From: an uncultured Methylococcaceae bacterium
GTDB lineage: Bacteria > Pseudomonadota > Gammaproteobacteria > Methylococcales > Methylococcaceae
NCBI GenBank assembly: GCA_903930145.1
Contig: CAIYXP010000461.1
Coordinates: 1 to 49,011, forward strand
Direction: 5' to 3'
DNA length: 49,011 nucleotides
Made by a program: the position numbers and the translations under genes. This document shows positions 24,169 to 32,380 of this stretch, piece by piece (within the stretch, counting starts at the first letter, position 1; each line of letters starts with the position of its first letter). The notes below the pieces were generated by a model. The model was not told where the DNA came from, made no database searches, and was given only the letters and a program-made list of their open reading frames with translations.

Positions 24169-25140
24169 TTATTCTTCCTCCGTATCCTCCCCCCCCAAAT
24201 CTTCGATTTCTTCATGACTACCCTTGCCCATGGCTTGCTCGATTATTTCCTTGGTCAATGCCGGTGAGATGAGGCGGATGAATTCGTACATGTATTCGCG
24301 CAAAAACAAGTCACGGCGCAGGCCGATTTTGGTCACGCTCACGCCAAATAAATGGGCGGCATCCAAGGCAACCAGATCGCTGTCGGCCAACGGGTCGTAA
24401 GCCATGCTGGCAACAATCCCGACCCCCAGGCCAAGCCTGACGTAGGTTTTGATGACATCGGCATCCGCCGCCGCCAGTACCACTTGCGGATGAATCTGCT
24501 GCTTGTCGAATGCCTTGTCGATGAAAGACCGCCCGGTGAAGCCGGCAACATAGGTGACAATCGGGTAAGCCGACAAGTCTTCGAGGGTGATGGCATCCGC
24601 CGTCGAGAGCGGATGTCCATGGGGGACCAAGATGCAGCGGCTCCATTCACTGCACGGAAACACGACCAGTTTTTCGTTTTGGTCTATCGCTTCCGTGGAA
24701 ATGGCCATGTCGACGATTCCCTTGGCGGCTTCCTCCGCAATTTGCGAGGGTGTGCCTTGGTGGATGTTGAGCTTGATGCCGGGGAATCGTGCCATGAACT
24801 GGCGAATCACCGTCGGCAACACATAGCGTGCCTGATTGTGGGTCGTGCCAATGCTCAAGGTTCCAACCGTGCTGCCCTTGAACTCTTGGGCAATGTTTTT
24901 TATGGCTTTGGTTTTTTCCAAAATTTCGCTGGCCACGGCAATGATGTGCAAGCCGACCGGGGTTATTCCAGTCAGTTGCTTGCCATTGCGAACAAAAATC
25001 GTAACGCCCAACTCTTGCTCAAGCTTGCGAACTTGCTTGCTGATACCCGGTTGCGAAGTGTAAAGCGATTCCACCGCGTTGGAAATGTTCAACTCGTTTC
25101 GGGATATTTCCAGGATGTAGCGCAATTGCATTAATTTCAT
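24169..25140 (-). CDS. cysB: CysB-like LysR-family transcriptional regulator
   Basis: A 323-residue LysR protein. The N-terminal winged helix-turn-helix is KLMQLRYILEISRNELNISN, AVESLYTSQPGISKQVRKLE; the effector domain starts LSIGTTHNQARYVLPTVIRQ, close to the CysB/Cbl signature (TTHTQARYVLP). CysB-type regulators activate sulfate uptake and cysteine genes under sulfur limitation in response to N-acetylserine. It ends in an acidic tail (EEIEDLGGEDTEEE). It is transcribed divergently from the sulfate-binding protein gene, with 224 AT-rich bases between that contain operator-like palindromes, which fits direct control. A Cbl-like role is the alternative. Confidence 0.85.
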   Translation of the reverse strand: MKLMQLRYILEISRNELNISNAVESLYTSQPGISKQVRKLEQELGVTIFVRNGKQLTGITPVGLHIIAVASEILEKTKAIKNIAQEFKGSTVGTLSIGTTHNQARYVLPTVIRQFMARFPGIKLNIHQGTPSQIAEEAAKGIVDMAISTEAIDQNEKLVVFPCSEWSRCILVPHGHPLSTADAITLEDLSAYPIVTYVAGFTGRSFIDKAFDKQQIHPQVVLAAADADVIKTYVRLGLGVGIVASMAYDPLADSDLVALDAAHLFGVSVTKIGLRRDLFLREYMYEFIRLISPALTKEIIEQAMGKGSHEEIEDLGGEDTEEE

Positions 25141-25205
25141 GGGCTACTAGCATATAGGCTTGTTTAAAGCGGCTCAATAGGTTTCGTAATTATTTTGAAA
25201 TTCCG

Positions 25206-25272
25206 TCAACACAGAAATAGTTCCGTTATTGCGGAAGTGTGTTGAAATTTGAAAAGGGTATAACAATATTAT
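25206..25272 (+). promoter_or_regulatory. Candidate CysB operator and promoter for the sulfate-binding gene
   Basis: TCAACACA (25206-25213) and TGTGTTGA (25238-25245) are perfect inverted arms 24 bases apart; between them TTCCG (25221-25225) and CGGAA (25232-25236) form a second inverted pair with a slightly different centre. A TTGAAA (25242) followed after 19 bases by TATTAT (25267) could be the sbp promoter. CysB sites are long and AT-rich, which fits, but the exact boundaries are inference. Confidence 0.4.
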
Positions 25273-25364
25273 GATTTGTTATTGGATTAATAATATTAAA
25301 TACCCTATAATTATTTAAACTGAAAAAATACTCTCAAAAATCTAAAACCATTAAGTTGATATTG

Positions 25365-26366
25365 ATGTATAAAATTACAACAACCCTGCTTGCCGCTCTA
25401 TTAACCCTATTCGCAGGGCCATCCCTTGCCGAAGAACCTGTCACCTTGTTGAATGCTTCTTATGATGTGACGCGGGAGCTTTATAATGAATACAATCCTT
25501 TGTTTGTCCAGTATTGGCAAGGCAAGAGCGGGGAAACCGTCGCCATCAACCAATCCCACGGCGGTTCGTCCAAGCAGACTAGGGCCGTTATTGACGGGCT
25601 GGATGCCGATGTGGTGACGATGAACCAGCAGACGGACATTGACTCGCTGGCGGAAAGAGGCCAGTTGGTCGAAAAGAACTGGCGCGCCCATTTCCCGGAC
25701 AACAGTTCCCCCTACCGCTCCACCATCGTGTTTCTGGTGAGGAAAGGCAACCCAAAGCATATTCGCGATTGGGATGATTTGATTCGGCCCGATGTCAGCC
25801 CCATCATCCCCAATCCCAAGACCTCGGGCAACGGTCGCTACAGCTATTTGGGGGCTTGGGGTTATGCCAAGGAAAAATTCGGCGCTGATGACAAAGCGCG
25901 AGAGTTTGTCGGAAAACTATTCAAGCGTGTCCCGGTGCTGGACACCGGCGGGCGAGGTGCGACCACCACCTTTGTGGAACGCGGCATTGGCGACGTGTTG
26001 CTGACTTTTGAAAACGAAGTTTATCTGATTGCCAAAAAAATCAATCCGAAGGATTTCGATGTGGTCATTCCATCCGTCAGCATTGAAGCCGATGCGCCGG
26101 TTGCCGTGGTCGATAAGGTCGTGGACAAGAAAGGCACTCGTAAACAAGCAGAGGCGTATCTGCAATACCTGTGGTCTGACGAGGCGCAAAAGTTGATTGC
26201 CAAGCATTATTTCCGACCGGTTTCGCAAACTGTATTGCAAGAAAGCCATGCCATTTTCCCCCAGTTGAAGTTGCTGACCATCGAACAAGTGGCGGGTGAT
26301 TGGGCCAGCGCCCAGAAAAAGCACTTCAACGATGGAGGCATCTTCGATCAGATTTATTCGCAATAA
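25365..26366 (+). CDS. sbp: Sulfate ABC transporter substrate-binding protein
   Basis: A 333-residue periplasmic binding protein. Residues 1-22 are a signal peptide (TTTLLAALLTLFAGPSLA-EE). The mature protein starts LLNASYDVTRELYNEYNPLF and has NQSHGGSSKQTRAVIDGLDA, DVVTMNQQTDID, PNPKTSGNGRYSYLGAWGYA and GRGATTTFVERGIGDVLLTF, the hydrogen-bonding segments of Sbp/CysP. It would deliver sulfate (or thiosulfate) to a CysTWA importer, but no permease or ATPase gene is in this window, so it is an orphan binding protein. ATG 25365 is preferred to an in-frame TTG nine bases upstream; the ribosome-binding site is weak. Divergent from the CysB-like regulator. Confidence 0.9.
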   Translation: MYKITTTLLAALLTLFAGPSLAEEPVTLLNASYDVTRELYNEYNPLFVQYWQGKSGETVAINQSHGGSSKQTRAVIDGLDADVVTMNQQTDIDSLAERGQLVEKNWRAHFPDNSSPYRSTIVFLVRKGNPKHIRDWDDLIRPDVSPIIPNPKTSGNGRYSYLGAWGYAKEKFGADDKAREFVGKLFKRVPVLDTGGRGATTTFVERGIGDVLLTFENEVYLIAKKINPKDFDVVIPSVSIEADAPVAVVDKVVDKKGTRKQAEAYLQYLWSDEAQKLIAKHYFRPVSQTVLQESHAIFPQLKLLTIEQVAGDWASAQKKHFNDGGIFDQIYSQ

Positions 26367-26385
26367 GCTAAACCCCGTTGATCCA

Positions 26386-26416
26386 GGCCGACTCGGATTT
26401 TTTAACCGAGTCGGCC
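26386..26416. terminator. CCGACTCGG palindrome, copy 2 (terminator candidate)
   Basis: GGCCGACTCGG and CCGAGTCGGCC are inverted arms around an ATTTTTTAA loop. It lies 20 bases after the sbp stop and just before the convergent hydrolase gene's end, so it may terminate both. Confidence 0.7.
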
Positions 26417-26426
26417 TCTGCCTGTT

Positions 26427-27176
26427 TCAGGCTCTCAATATCCTTGCCAACTCCCCTTCATTCCTCAGCCATTGAACCAAATCATGGCCGCCGCCTTGCC
26501 GATAGCGGTGGATTTCAATATTGCCGAAACCCTCCAATTCATTCGCATGGAGCATGTCGATGGGGTCTTCGTCGGACACATGCACCTGTGCCTCCATCGC
26601 TGGGTTACGCTCGGCTATCCATCGCTTGAGGTCGACAATATCCGTAGCTGTCAGGTTCTGGTGCAAGGCATGGACTTTATCCTGGTAGCGGTCGTCGCCA
26701 AGTTGCAAGCGTTTCTGCGGGCATATAAAGGTCTGCGGCACAAACGCAATCGCTTTGCCGCGCCCGATCATTGCGCAAAACATCAAGGCGGCATACCCGC
26801 CCATGGAATTGCCGACAAAGCGGATTTCCGATGCGCCGGATTCCTTTATTTTGGCTTGCAGATAATCGCCGATGGCATGGGCATTGCCCCCTATCCCCGG
26901 CAAACCGCGTTGATACCACGCCTGAGAAATGTCGCGGAAGAATATCTTGCTATGGTCGAGTATTTGCGCCGAGCGGTAAAACTCAAAAGGAAACATGCCT
27001 ATCGAGCCGACCAGTCCCCCAAAAAATAGGAATAGTTTCTCGGAACCGGGAATAATATTCTCGCTGATCGGCGGCAATTGGCTGACATTTTGGTTTCTCC
27101 AATCGTCATTCTTCGGCGTTACTCCCCTTGTTGCAGAATGAGGAAGAATGGTTGGTGTTTTTTCTTTGGCGGTCAT
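26427..27176 (-). CDS. Alpha/beta-hydrolase-fold protein
   Basis: A 249-residue cytoplasmic protein. KLFLFFGGLVGSIGMFPFEF looks like the first strand with an oxyanion Gly-Gly loop; EIRFVGNSMGGYAALMFCAM contains the nucleophile elbow G-N-S124-M-G-G; the C-terminal GGGHDLVQWL offers the catalytic His, and an Asp near DEDPID is a plausible third residue. Substrate unknown. The N-terminal 35 residues look disordered. It converges on sbp. The start ATG lacks a clear ribosome-binding site, so the first residues may not all be translated. Confidence 0.7.
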   Translation of the reverse strand: MTAKEKTPTILPHSATRGVTPKNDDWRNQNVSQLPPISENIIPGSEKLFLFFGGLVGSIGMFPFEFYRSAQILDHSKIFFRDISQAWYQRGLPGIGGNAHAIGDYLQAKIKESGASEIRFVGNSMGGYAALMFCAMIGRGKAIAFVPQTFICPQKRLQLGDDRYQDKVHALHQNLTATDIVDLKRWIAERNPAMEAQVHVSDEDPIDMLHANELEGFGNIEIHRYRQGGGHDLVQWLRNEGELARILRA

Positions 27177-27346
27177 TGGAAATGATATGCAGTGGGTATT
27201 TTATTGACTCAATATTGATTAGCTACCAAAGCAACACTTAGGCCAATCAATAGAGACCAAATGGATGGCAATATGCGGATGAACTGTTGAATGAATAGCA
27301 AGAAGTGTTGATAAAGCGTTGCCAGAACAACAGCTATAAAATATTG

Positions 27347-27385
27347 GAGTTACAAAGCTTGCTTTGTCAGTCAAATCAGGGTTTG
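27347..27385. repeat. GTCAAAGC palindrome family, short degenerate copy
   Basis: GGAGTTACAAAGCTTGCTTT, GTCAGTCAAAT: the left half of the element found at 6027 and 7282, with arms AAAGC/GCTTT. Located in the spacer (27177-27402) between the hydrolase and HAD genes, where I see no gene. Confidence 0.5.
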
Positions 27386-27402
27386 ACTTTCCAAATAACG
27401 AA

Positions 27403-28083
27403 TCAAGCGGACAATGCATCCATCAATTCATGTAAATTGAAAATAGTCATTGCGTCTACTGTTGGAAGTGCGGTTCCACGATGCAATAGCAACGCACCCA
27501 TGCCGCAAGACAGGGCGGGCAGATAATCCTCAGACCATGAATCACCCACATGCAGTATATCCTTGGGGTTCGAGGACAAGCGGCGAACAGTTTCTTGATA
27601 AAATTCTTCCGAGGGTTTGGCAACGCCCATTTCTCCAGCATAAAACCATGCTTCAAAATACTCTGCCAGTGGCGTTTCCCGCAGCGGGGTGTTGCCATTG
27701 GAGGCGGCGACAACGCGGATGCTTTGCTCTTTGAGCATTTGCAGCGTAGGCGCTACATCAGCATAAAGATGCCGATGCGGTTCGCGGGAATCCAAGAACA
27801 ACTGCCACAAATCATCGACATGGGCATCCGGGTCTAGGCCAACAATTAGGGCGGCACGACGGAAGGATTCACGGCGCAAGTTTTCCAAGTTGGCCCCGGT
27901 GAACCTTGGGTCGGAGGCTGTTTCATTCCTCAAGGCTTGCAGTTGTATTGAAGAAAGCGCTGTTCCACCCAAACTGGCGAGGCTTTGCCCCACGACATCC
28001 AAGGCTGCATGAAGCATGGAGAGAAAATCAACCAAGGTGCCGTCAATGTCGAAGCTGATGATGCTAGGAGGTTTGAGGTTCAT
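27403..28083 (-). CDS. HAD-family hydrolase
   Basis: A 226-residue haloacid-dehalogenase-like phosphatase. Motif I is SFDIDGTLVDF with nucleophile D12 and acid D14; motif II is VVAASNGNTPLRE; motif III Lys is in GEMGVAKPSEEFYQET; motif IV is LHVGDSWSEDYLPALSCG. A helical cap lies between motifs I and II, so it is subclass I. It dephosphorylates a small metabolite such as a sugar or nucleotide phosphate; the substrate is not identifiable. It stands 226 bases upstream (in its own direction) of the hydrolase gene and could share its transcript. Confidence 0.85.
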   Translation of the reverse strand: MNLKPPSIISFDIDGTLVDFLSMLHAALDVVGQSLASLGGTALSSIQLQALRNETASDPRFTGANLENLRRESFRRAALIVGLDPDAHVDDLWQLFLDSREPHRHLYADVAPTLQMLKEQSIRVVAASNGNTPLRETPLAEYFEAWFYAGEMGVAKPSEEFYQETVRRLSSNPKDILHVGDSWSEDYLPALSCGMGALLLHRGTALPTVDAMTIFNLHELMDALSA

Positions 28084-28180
28084 GGTTTCGGTTGCGGGTA
28101 TGGATGGCGAGGGTTAAGATGATAAAGCACAAATCCTGCCCAATCATCATCGAACTGATTTTTTTCAGGAAGCCTTTGCC

Positions 28181-28441
28181 ATGGCTAACACCGCCGCATT
28201 GTCGCGGGAGGAATTGGAGCAACAGGAACGGCGACATGATTTCATCCGCTTGCAACGCGGTTCGCAAATCAAGGCATACGAAGACGGGCAAAAGGCCAAG
28301 CAATTGGAAGTGGCGAGGAATCTATTGCCCATGCTAGACGATGCCGCCACGGTCGCCGCCACGGGTTTGGAGGTGGAAATGGTGGGGAGGTTGAGGGGGA
28401 TGGATAAGCAATTAATTGCAAGCCATGTACTTATTTTATAA
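28181..28441 (+). CDS. Short Rpn/PD-(D/E)XK-transposase-like C-terminal fragment
   Basis: An 86-codon frame with REELEQQERRHDFIRLQRGS, EDGQKAKQLEVARNLLPMLD and DAATVAATGLEVEMVGRLRG. The segment KAKQLEVARNLLPMLDDATV-type followed by a TGLxxExVxxLR helix is the C-terminal end of Rpn-family (transposase_31-like) putative nucleases. The nuclease core is absent, so this is either a remnant or a small stand-alone helical protein. AGGA lies eleven bases before the ATG. It borders the AT-rich methyltransferase/GHKL island and may mark an insertion edge. Confidence 0.35.
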   Translation: MANTAALSREELEQQERRHDFIRLQRGSQIKAYEDGQKAKQLEVARNLLPMLDDAATVAATGLEVEMVGRLRGMDKQLIASHVLIL

Positions 28442-28584
28442 GAAAAAACTCTAGGGATAAATAGCTATCAAGCTGATTGCGCTAGATGCTTGCCTAGGAT
28501 CATGTGATGCCTAATACTAAAGTTCTACCATATCTGTACAAAATAGAAATATAGTAAAAGCTGTTGTTGCGTAATTAGCCCAGA

Positions 28585-29532
28585 TTAATAGTCAGTCCTA
28601 GAAAAATGAGGAAATACTCGGTAAAATTTTCTAAATGAAATAAATGGGTCTTCACCCATATCTGATATAGGAAGATCGAAGCTAAGTTTTTCTTTCGGAT
28701 TCTCTGTTGATTCCATGATTAGACGCTCCAAAGTAGAAAGTGCTGGTAAATCTAAAACAAGTGGTCCTTGTGGTTTTGAATAAAATTCCCAATCTTTAAG
28801 TATAGTCGGTATTTCGTAATTGTCTGGACTAGTAACAATCAATGTAGCAGTTACCATGGGTTGACCATCTGAGTAATTGGTTGCAAGAGTCCAATAAATC
28901 TTTCTGTCTCGCACATCCAAAATTTGCTTTTCTACGGCAAGTCGCAATACCTCTAATAAACTTTTACCAAAATTTTTTCGTGTCATATCAGATGCATTTA
29001 AATTAGCTGGATAGTAATCTGATAATCGCTCTTTAAACCGTTCCAATCTAAATTCCAATTCATCATCAAGATAACTATCAGGCTTACCTAGACTAGCAGG
29101 ATTTGCATTAAGCGTTATACGAATAATACTACCAATTGGCAATGTTATTACTTGCCTTGAAAAGGTTTCTATCTGCCTTGGTATTGCCTTCGGATCATTA
29201 TAATCAAGCCACAGTATTACGGGATTTTGAAAATCATGTGAATCTAAGTACTCTTCCAGTGATGAGTGTATGCAATTGATGGATTCGATTGGCCTATTGA
29301 ATTTTTGTCTTTTATGAACATTCTCCTCCATTTCAATACAATCCATATCTCGAATACCGACTCTTGCATGCAAAAGGCGAAAATCTTCTAAAAAAGGCCC
29401 ACCAAGTCCAATATATTTATAGTTTTCCACCTTGATGGTTGCACCAAGGCGACCAAGAAGTGAAAGAAACAATTCTCTGTCAACAGCTTTATTTGGTCGC
29501 AACTTGTAAGGAAGAGATGATGCAGCGCTCAT
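28585..29532 (-). CDS. Rossmann-fold O-methyltransferase-like protein of the defence-like operon
   Basis: A 315-residue AT-rich gene, third in a coupled operon. LPYKLRPNKAVDRELFLSLL and ENYKYIGLGGPFLEDFRLLH place a motif-I-like glycine loop at residues 41-47; DMDCIEMEE (E67, E69, E70) is the ribose-binding acidic position and PVILWLDYND (D110) motif IV. This is the pattern of a bacterial family annotated as O-methyltransferase, several members of which sit near restriction or defence genes. The C-terminal third is unassigned. It starts directly after the ATPase stop codon (TAA then ATG), so translation is coupled. Whether it is catalytic, and on what (DNA, RNA, nucleotide or protein), cannot be read from sequence. 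Confidence 0.6.
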   Translation of the reverse strand: MSAASSLPYKLRPNKAVDRELFLSLLGRLGATIKVENYKYIGLGGPFLEDFRLLHARVGIRDMDCIEMEENVHKRQKFNRPIESINCIHSSLEEYLDSHDFQNPVILWLDYNDPKAIPRQIETFSRQVITLPIGSIIRITLNANPASLGKPDSYLDDELEFRLERFKERLSDYYPANLNASDMTRKNFGKSLLEVLRLAVEKQILDVRDRKIYWTLATNYSDGQPMVTATLIVTSPDNYEIPTILKDWEFYSKPQGPLVLDLPALSTLERLIMESTENPKEKLSFDLPISDMGEDPFISFRKFYRVFPHFSRTDY

Positions 29533-30951
29533 TTAGCGCTCCTTATCATTTTTTTGCGAACGTTCAAGAACTATCTGAAAACACTTTTCGCCAACAGCAC
29601 TAGGGGCTTCGTCTTCCCGATCAAATAAAATACCAGATACGACTCTGATTTCTTCAATTGGCCTTGAAAAGACAATTTTTCGTGATGATGGCTTTTTTGT
29701 ATCTGGCACTGGCAAAACTTTCTTTTTTGTAGGATTATATTCGATGGCTCCATCATGCTTATTGGTCACGTCTCGTTTAGCTACAGCTTCAATAGCCTTG
29801 GATAAGGATAGAGGTTTTGAAGATTCCCAATATTTTGTTTGATCAGAACGAGGGTAGTTTTTCCATGTATTAGTATGGTCAATCCAAACTCTTAGTCCTT
29901 CTCGCATTTTTATCTTTGCTTCACTCCATACTTCAGATGAAGTATCCAATGCTCGTTTGGTTGTGGTTATTGGTAACTTATCTGCTGATACTGATCTAAA
30001 CTCCACAATACCTGTAATTACTGAATACTGACCATGATACATTGGGATTCCATCACCCCATCCAGTCAAACGACTTTTATCTCCAACAATAACGGCTCTA
30101 TCGTTACAGAAAACCGTCCAGCCAGCAGTGGATGCAGATCTATTCCTTTCAAACTCTAGGATATCATCATCGTCATCATCTAAAGATTTTCCAGTATTTA
30201 AGCCTACGGTAATTGAAACTGTTACACCATCAATTACTTTTTGATAAATAAATGGAGCCGGACCATCCTTCGCCTCAGAAACCAATACCTCCACGCGAAC
30301 AGGACTGACTTGTGCTTGATTGACTTCGATATTTAAACCTCTTTGCAAAAACATTGTGAAGTGTTCGCCAATTGCAATTTTAACGTCATTAATGAATGAG
30401 TCACTTTCAAAGTGTCTAGAAACACTAGGATATAGGCTTTTTACCTCAATTATCGTTCCAGGACTATCTAAACTCTCATCAGATTCTGAATTTATAATTG
30501 GAAGACGTTCCCATTCTTTGTTATCAAGCCATTCAGGGGAGATAGGAACGTGAAACTTATCTCCATTATGATAAGATAGAACAATGGCATCTCTTCCCAT
30601 TTTGAAAATGGCTCGCTTCATGCCGACACCATACATTCCAATAGTTTCGGACTCAGAGTCTCTTATATCGTCTGGTTCTCGACCCATTTTGAATGCATAA
30701 TTTATGGCTATATCTCTCGGTATGCCACCACAATCATCTTTAATGAAAAATCTATCAGCATTCATTTCAATTATTACCGAATGCCTAGAGTAATCAACTT
30801 GATTGTTACCAGCGGCTCTCAGTGCACCATCAAGACAATTGTCAACAAGATCAAGAATGGCATCAACAAGGCTAATGTCTCTTGTTAGCATGGATACAAA
30901 AAATTCCTTTGTTGGAATGGCAATCGCTGTATCTTGTTGATTGGTATTCAT
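29533..30951 (-). CDS. GHKL (MutL/MORC/Hsp90-like) ATPase of the defence-like operon
   Basis: A 472-residue protein with a complete N-terminal Bergerat fold. N-box: AILDLVDNCLDGAL (D37, N38, D41); G1 box: FFIKDDCGGIPRD (D72-D73-C-G-G); G2 box: SETIGMYGVGMKRAIFKMG (G105-x-x-G108-x-G110-x-K112). The spacing fits MutL/MORC-type ATPases rather than histidine kinases, as no dimerisation/phosphoacceptor domain is present. An S5-like domain with a conserved ITTTKRALD Lys follows. The C-terminal 120 residues are unassigned. Known family context: MORC/MutL-like ATPases occur in restriction-modification-type operons. It overlaps the methyltransferase stop by four bases (ATGA). Confidence 0.75.
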   Translation of the reverse strand: MNTNQQDTAIAIPTKEFFVSMLTRDISLVDAILDLVDNCLDGALRAAGNNQVDYSRHSVIIEMNADRFFIKDDCGGIPRDIAINYAFKMGREPDDIRDSESETIGMYGVGMKRAIFKMGRDAIVLSYHNGDKFHVPISPEWLDNKEWERLPIINSESDESLDSPGTIIEVKSLYPSVSRHFESDSFINDVKIAIGEHFTMFLQRGLNIEVNQAQVSPVRVEVLVSEAKDGPAPFIYQKVIDGVTVSITVGLNTGKSLDDDDDDILEFERNRSASTAGWTVFCNDRAVIVGDKSRLTGWGDGIPMYHGQYSVITGIVEFRSVSADKLPITTTKRALDTSSEVWSEAKIKMREGLRVWIDHTNTWKNYPRSDQTKYWESSKPLSLSKAIEAVAKRDVTNKHDGAIEYNPTKKKVLPVPDTKKPSSRKIVFSRPIEEIRVVSGILFDREDEAPSAVGEKCFQIVLERSQKNDKER

Positions 30952-32000
30952 ATGATTGAATTGCCTATAACAGAGTTAAGATGGAGCTTGATACTTTGTG
31001 CTATGGCTCTTCCAAGATTGACAGGTACAGCATTCCCGATCAGACGACCAAGAACCTTAAAGCTTACAATGCCATCGTCTGGTGTGAAGGCATAATCTTG
31101 TGGGAAACCTTGTAAAATTGCTGCTTCACGCAATGAGATGGCGCGGTTTTGTTCTGGATGACCGAATCTCCCATTACCGAATCCATAACACTGAGTAGTC
31201 ATAGTGGGTGCAGGCTTGTCCCACTCCATGCGACCATATACACTGGAGTAAGTACTACCACTCTCGCCTTGATGGCAATTAGCAACTAGATGTTTTGGCC
31301 AGTCGCGCCATGAACCACCCGGTTTCGAAGCCCTAATGCGCTGTATATTCTTATCTGAAAGTGTTGATGATACATGCAATTTGTCAGTTGGAGACAATTC
31401 ACCCGCTTGTAAAGGTCTCAATTGACCAATGGCTTCCCTAACTGTTTTTGGCTTGACATGGGTTGGTGGAACGATCTTGATTACGCCGTGTTTTGAAGCA
31501 AGAAGAACCATGCGCCTCCGGGTTTGTGGCACACCATATTGTGAACTATCTACGACACCATACCAAACATGGTAATGGAGTCGCTCTAGAGTACGGATGA
31601 AATCATGGAAGACAGCATGTTTAGCCACCCTAGGAACATTTTCCATCGTAATTACATCTGGCATTACCCCTTCTGCAAGGCGGGCAAATTCATACAAAAG
31701 GCCCCATTTACCTTTACTATCAATAGTATATCTCTGCGCATAGGTGGAAAATGGTTGGCAGGGAGCACAGCCAGCGAGAACTTTATGTTCAGCGATACCG
31801 AAGAGCGCCAACAGATCATCCCTAGTGACTTTATTTATGTCATGCTCAATGAATTGTGCTTTATTATTGGCTGCATACGGAAATCGACATGCTGGATCCA
31901 TGTCAATGCCCGCCGTTACAGGCAAGCCCTCCAAAACAAAGCCATGCGTCAACCCGCCTGCACCGCAGAACAAATCAACACAAGCAATTTTTGACATCAT
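30948..32000 (-). CDS. DNA (cytosine-5)-methyltransferase
   Basis: A 350-residue enzyme with all key C5-MTase motifs: I ACVDLFCGAGGLTHGF (D9-F21), IV GCAPCQPFS (catalytic Cys81), VI TMENVP (E120), VIII QTRRRMVLLA (159-168), IX SLREAAILQGFP (289-300) and X GRLIGNAVP (318-326). The target-recognition region is between about 170 and 285. It methylates cytosine at C5 in a specific DNA sequence that cannot be predicted here. Two adjacent ATGs could start it; AGGAAA lies just upstream of both. First gene of an operon with the GHKL ATPase and the methyltransferase-like gene; no restriction endonuclease is recognisable in the operon. Confidence 0.85.
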   Translation of the reverse strand: MMSKIACVDLFCGAGGLTHGFVLEGLPVTAGIDMDPACRFPYAANNKAQFIEHDINKVTRDDLLALFGIAEHKVLAGCAPCQPFSTYAQRYTIDSKGKWGLLYEFARLAEGVMPDVITMENVPRVAKHAVFHDFIRTLERLHYHVWYGVVDSSQYGVPQTRRRMVLLASKHGVIKIVPPTHVKPKTVREAIGQLRPLQAGELSPTDKLHVSSTLSDKNIQRIRASKPGGSWRDWPKHLVANCHQGESGSTYSSVYGRMEWDKPAPTMTTQCYGFGNGRFGHPEQNRAISLREAAILQGFPQDYAFTPDDGIVSFKVLGRLIGNAVPVNLGRAIAQSIKLHLNSVIGNSII

Positions 32001-32380
32001 GAATTTCCTATTTTTGTCATTTACCTAACATAAAGCGGGTTATCAGTTGGGTTTTTTCGGATAATTACTAAGTGCAATACTTGAAGTTCAATGACCATAT
32101 ATATTAAATTAATCAAATAGTTGGGGTGTTAAATGTGTGTGACTTGCATGACATAGTCCCAATAAAAGGATACGGATTAGTTTACGGGCGTTTTCATCAG
32201 CAAGCAAACGGAATGATGGGCTTTGTGGAAAAGCTTGGTAGGAGCGGTTTCAACCGCGACAGGCAGGGAGACGGGCCTGGGTTTGTTTCCAACCCCGCTC
32301 TTTTTAGGTTTCCTAAGCGGTTTGCTGAGGTACAAAACATTACGGACGGGACTACAAATCCCGTCCGGCTATTGACAATT
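32001..32380. other. Spacer between DNA methyltransferase and sulfatase genes
   Basis: No supported gene. The left part is AT-rich and should contain the promoter of the minus-strand methyltransferase operon; I cannot fix its boxes. At 32330-32371 CAAAACATTACGGACGGGAC and TACAAATCCCGTCCGGC form the second hairpin of the two-hairpin REP-like repeat, about 10 bases from the sulfatase stop. Confidence 0.5.
32330..32371. repeat. Two-hairpin REP-like repeat, copy c (second hairpin)
   Basis: ACAAAACATTACGGACGGGA, CTACAAATCCCGTCCGGC. Stem GGACGGGA/TCCCGTCC. The first hairpin upstream is degenerate (GGGTTTGTTTCCAACCCC at about 32280). It could also help end the sulfatase transcript. Confidence 0.65.
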
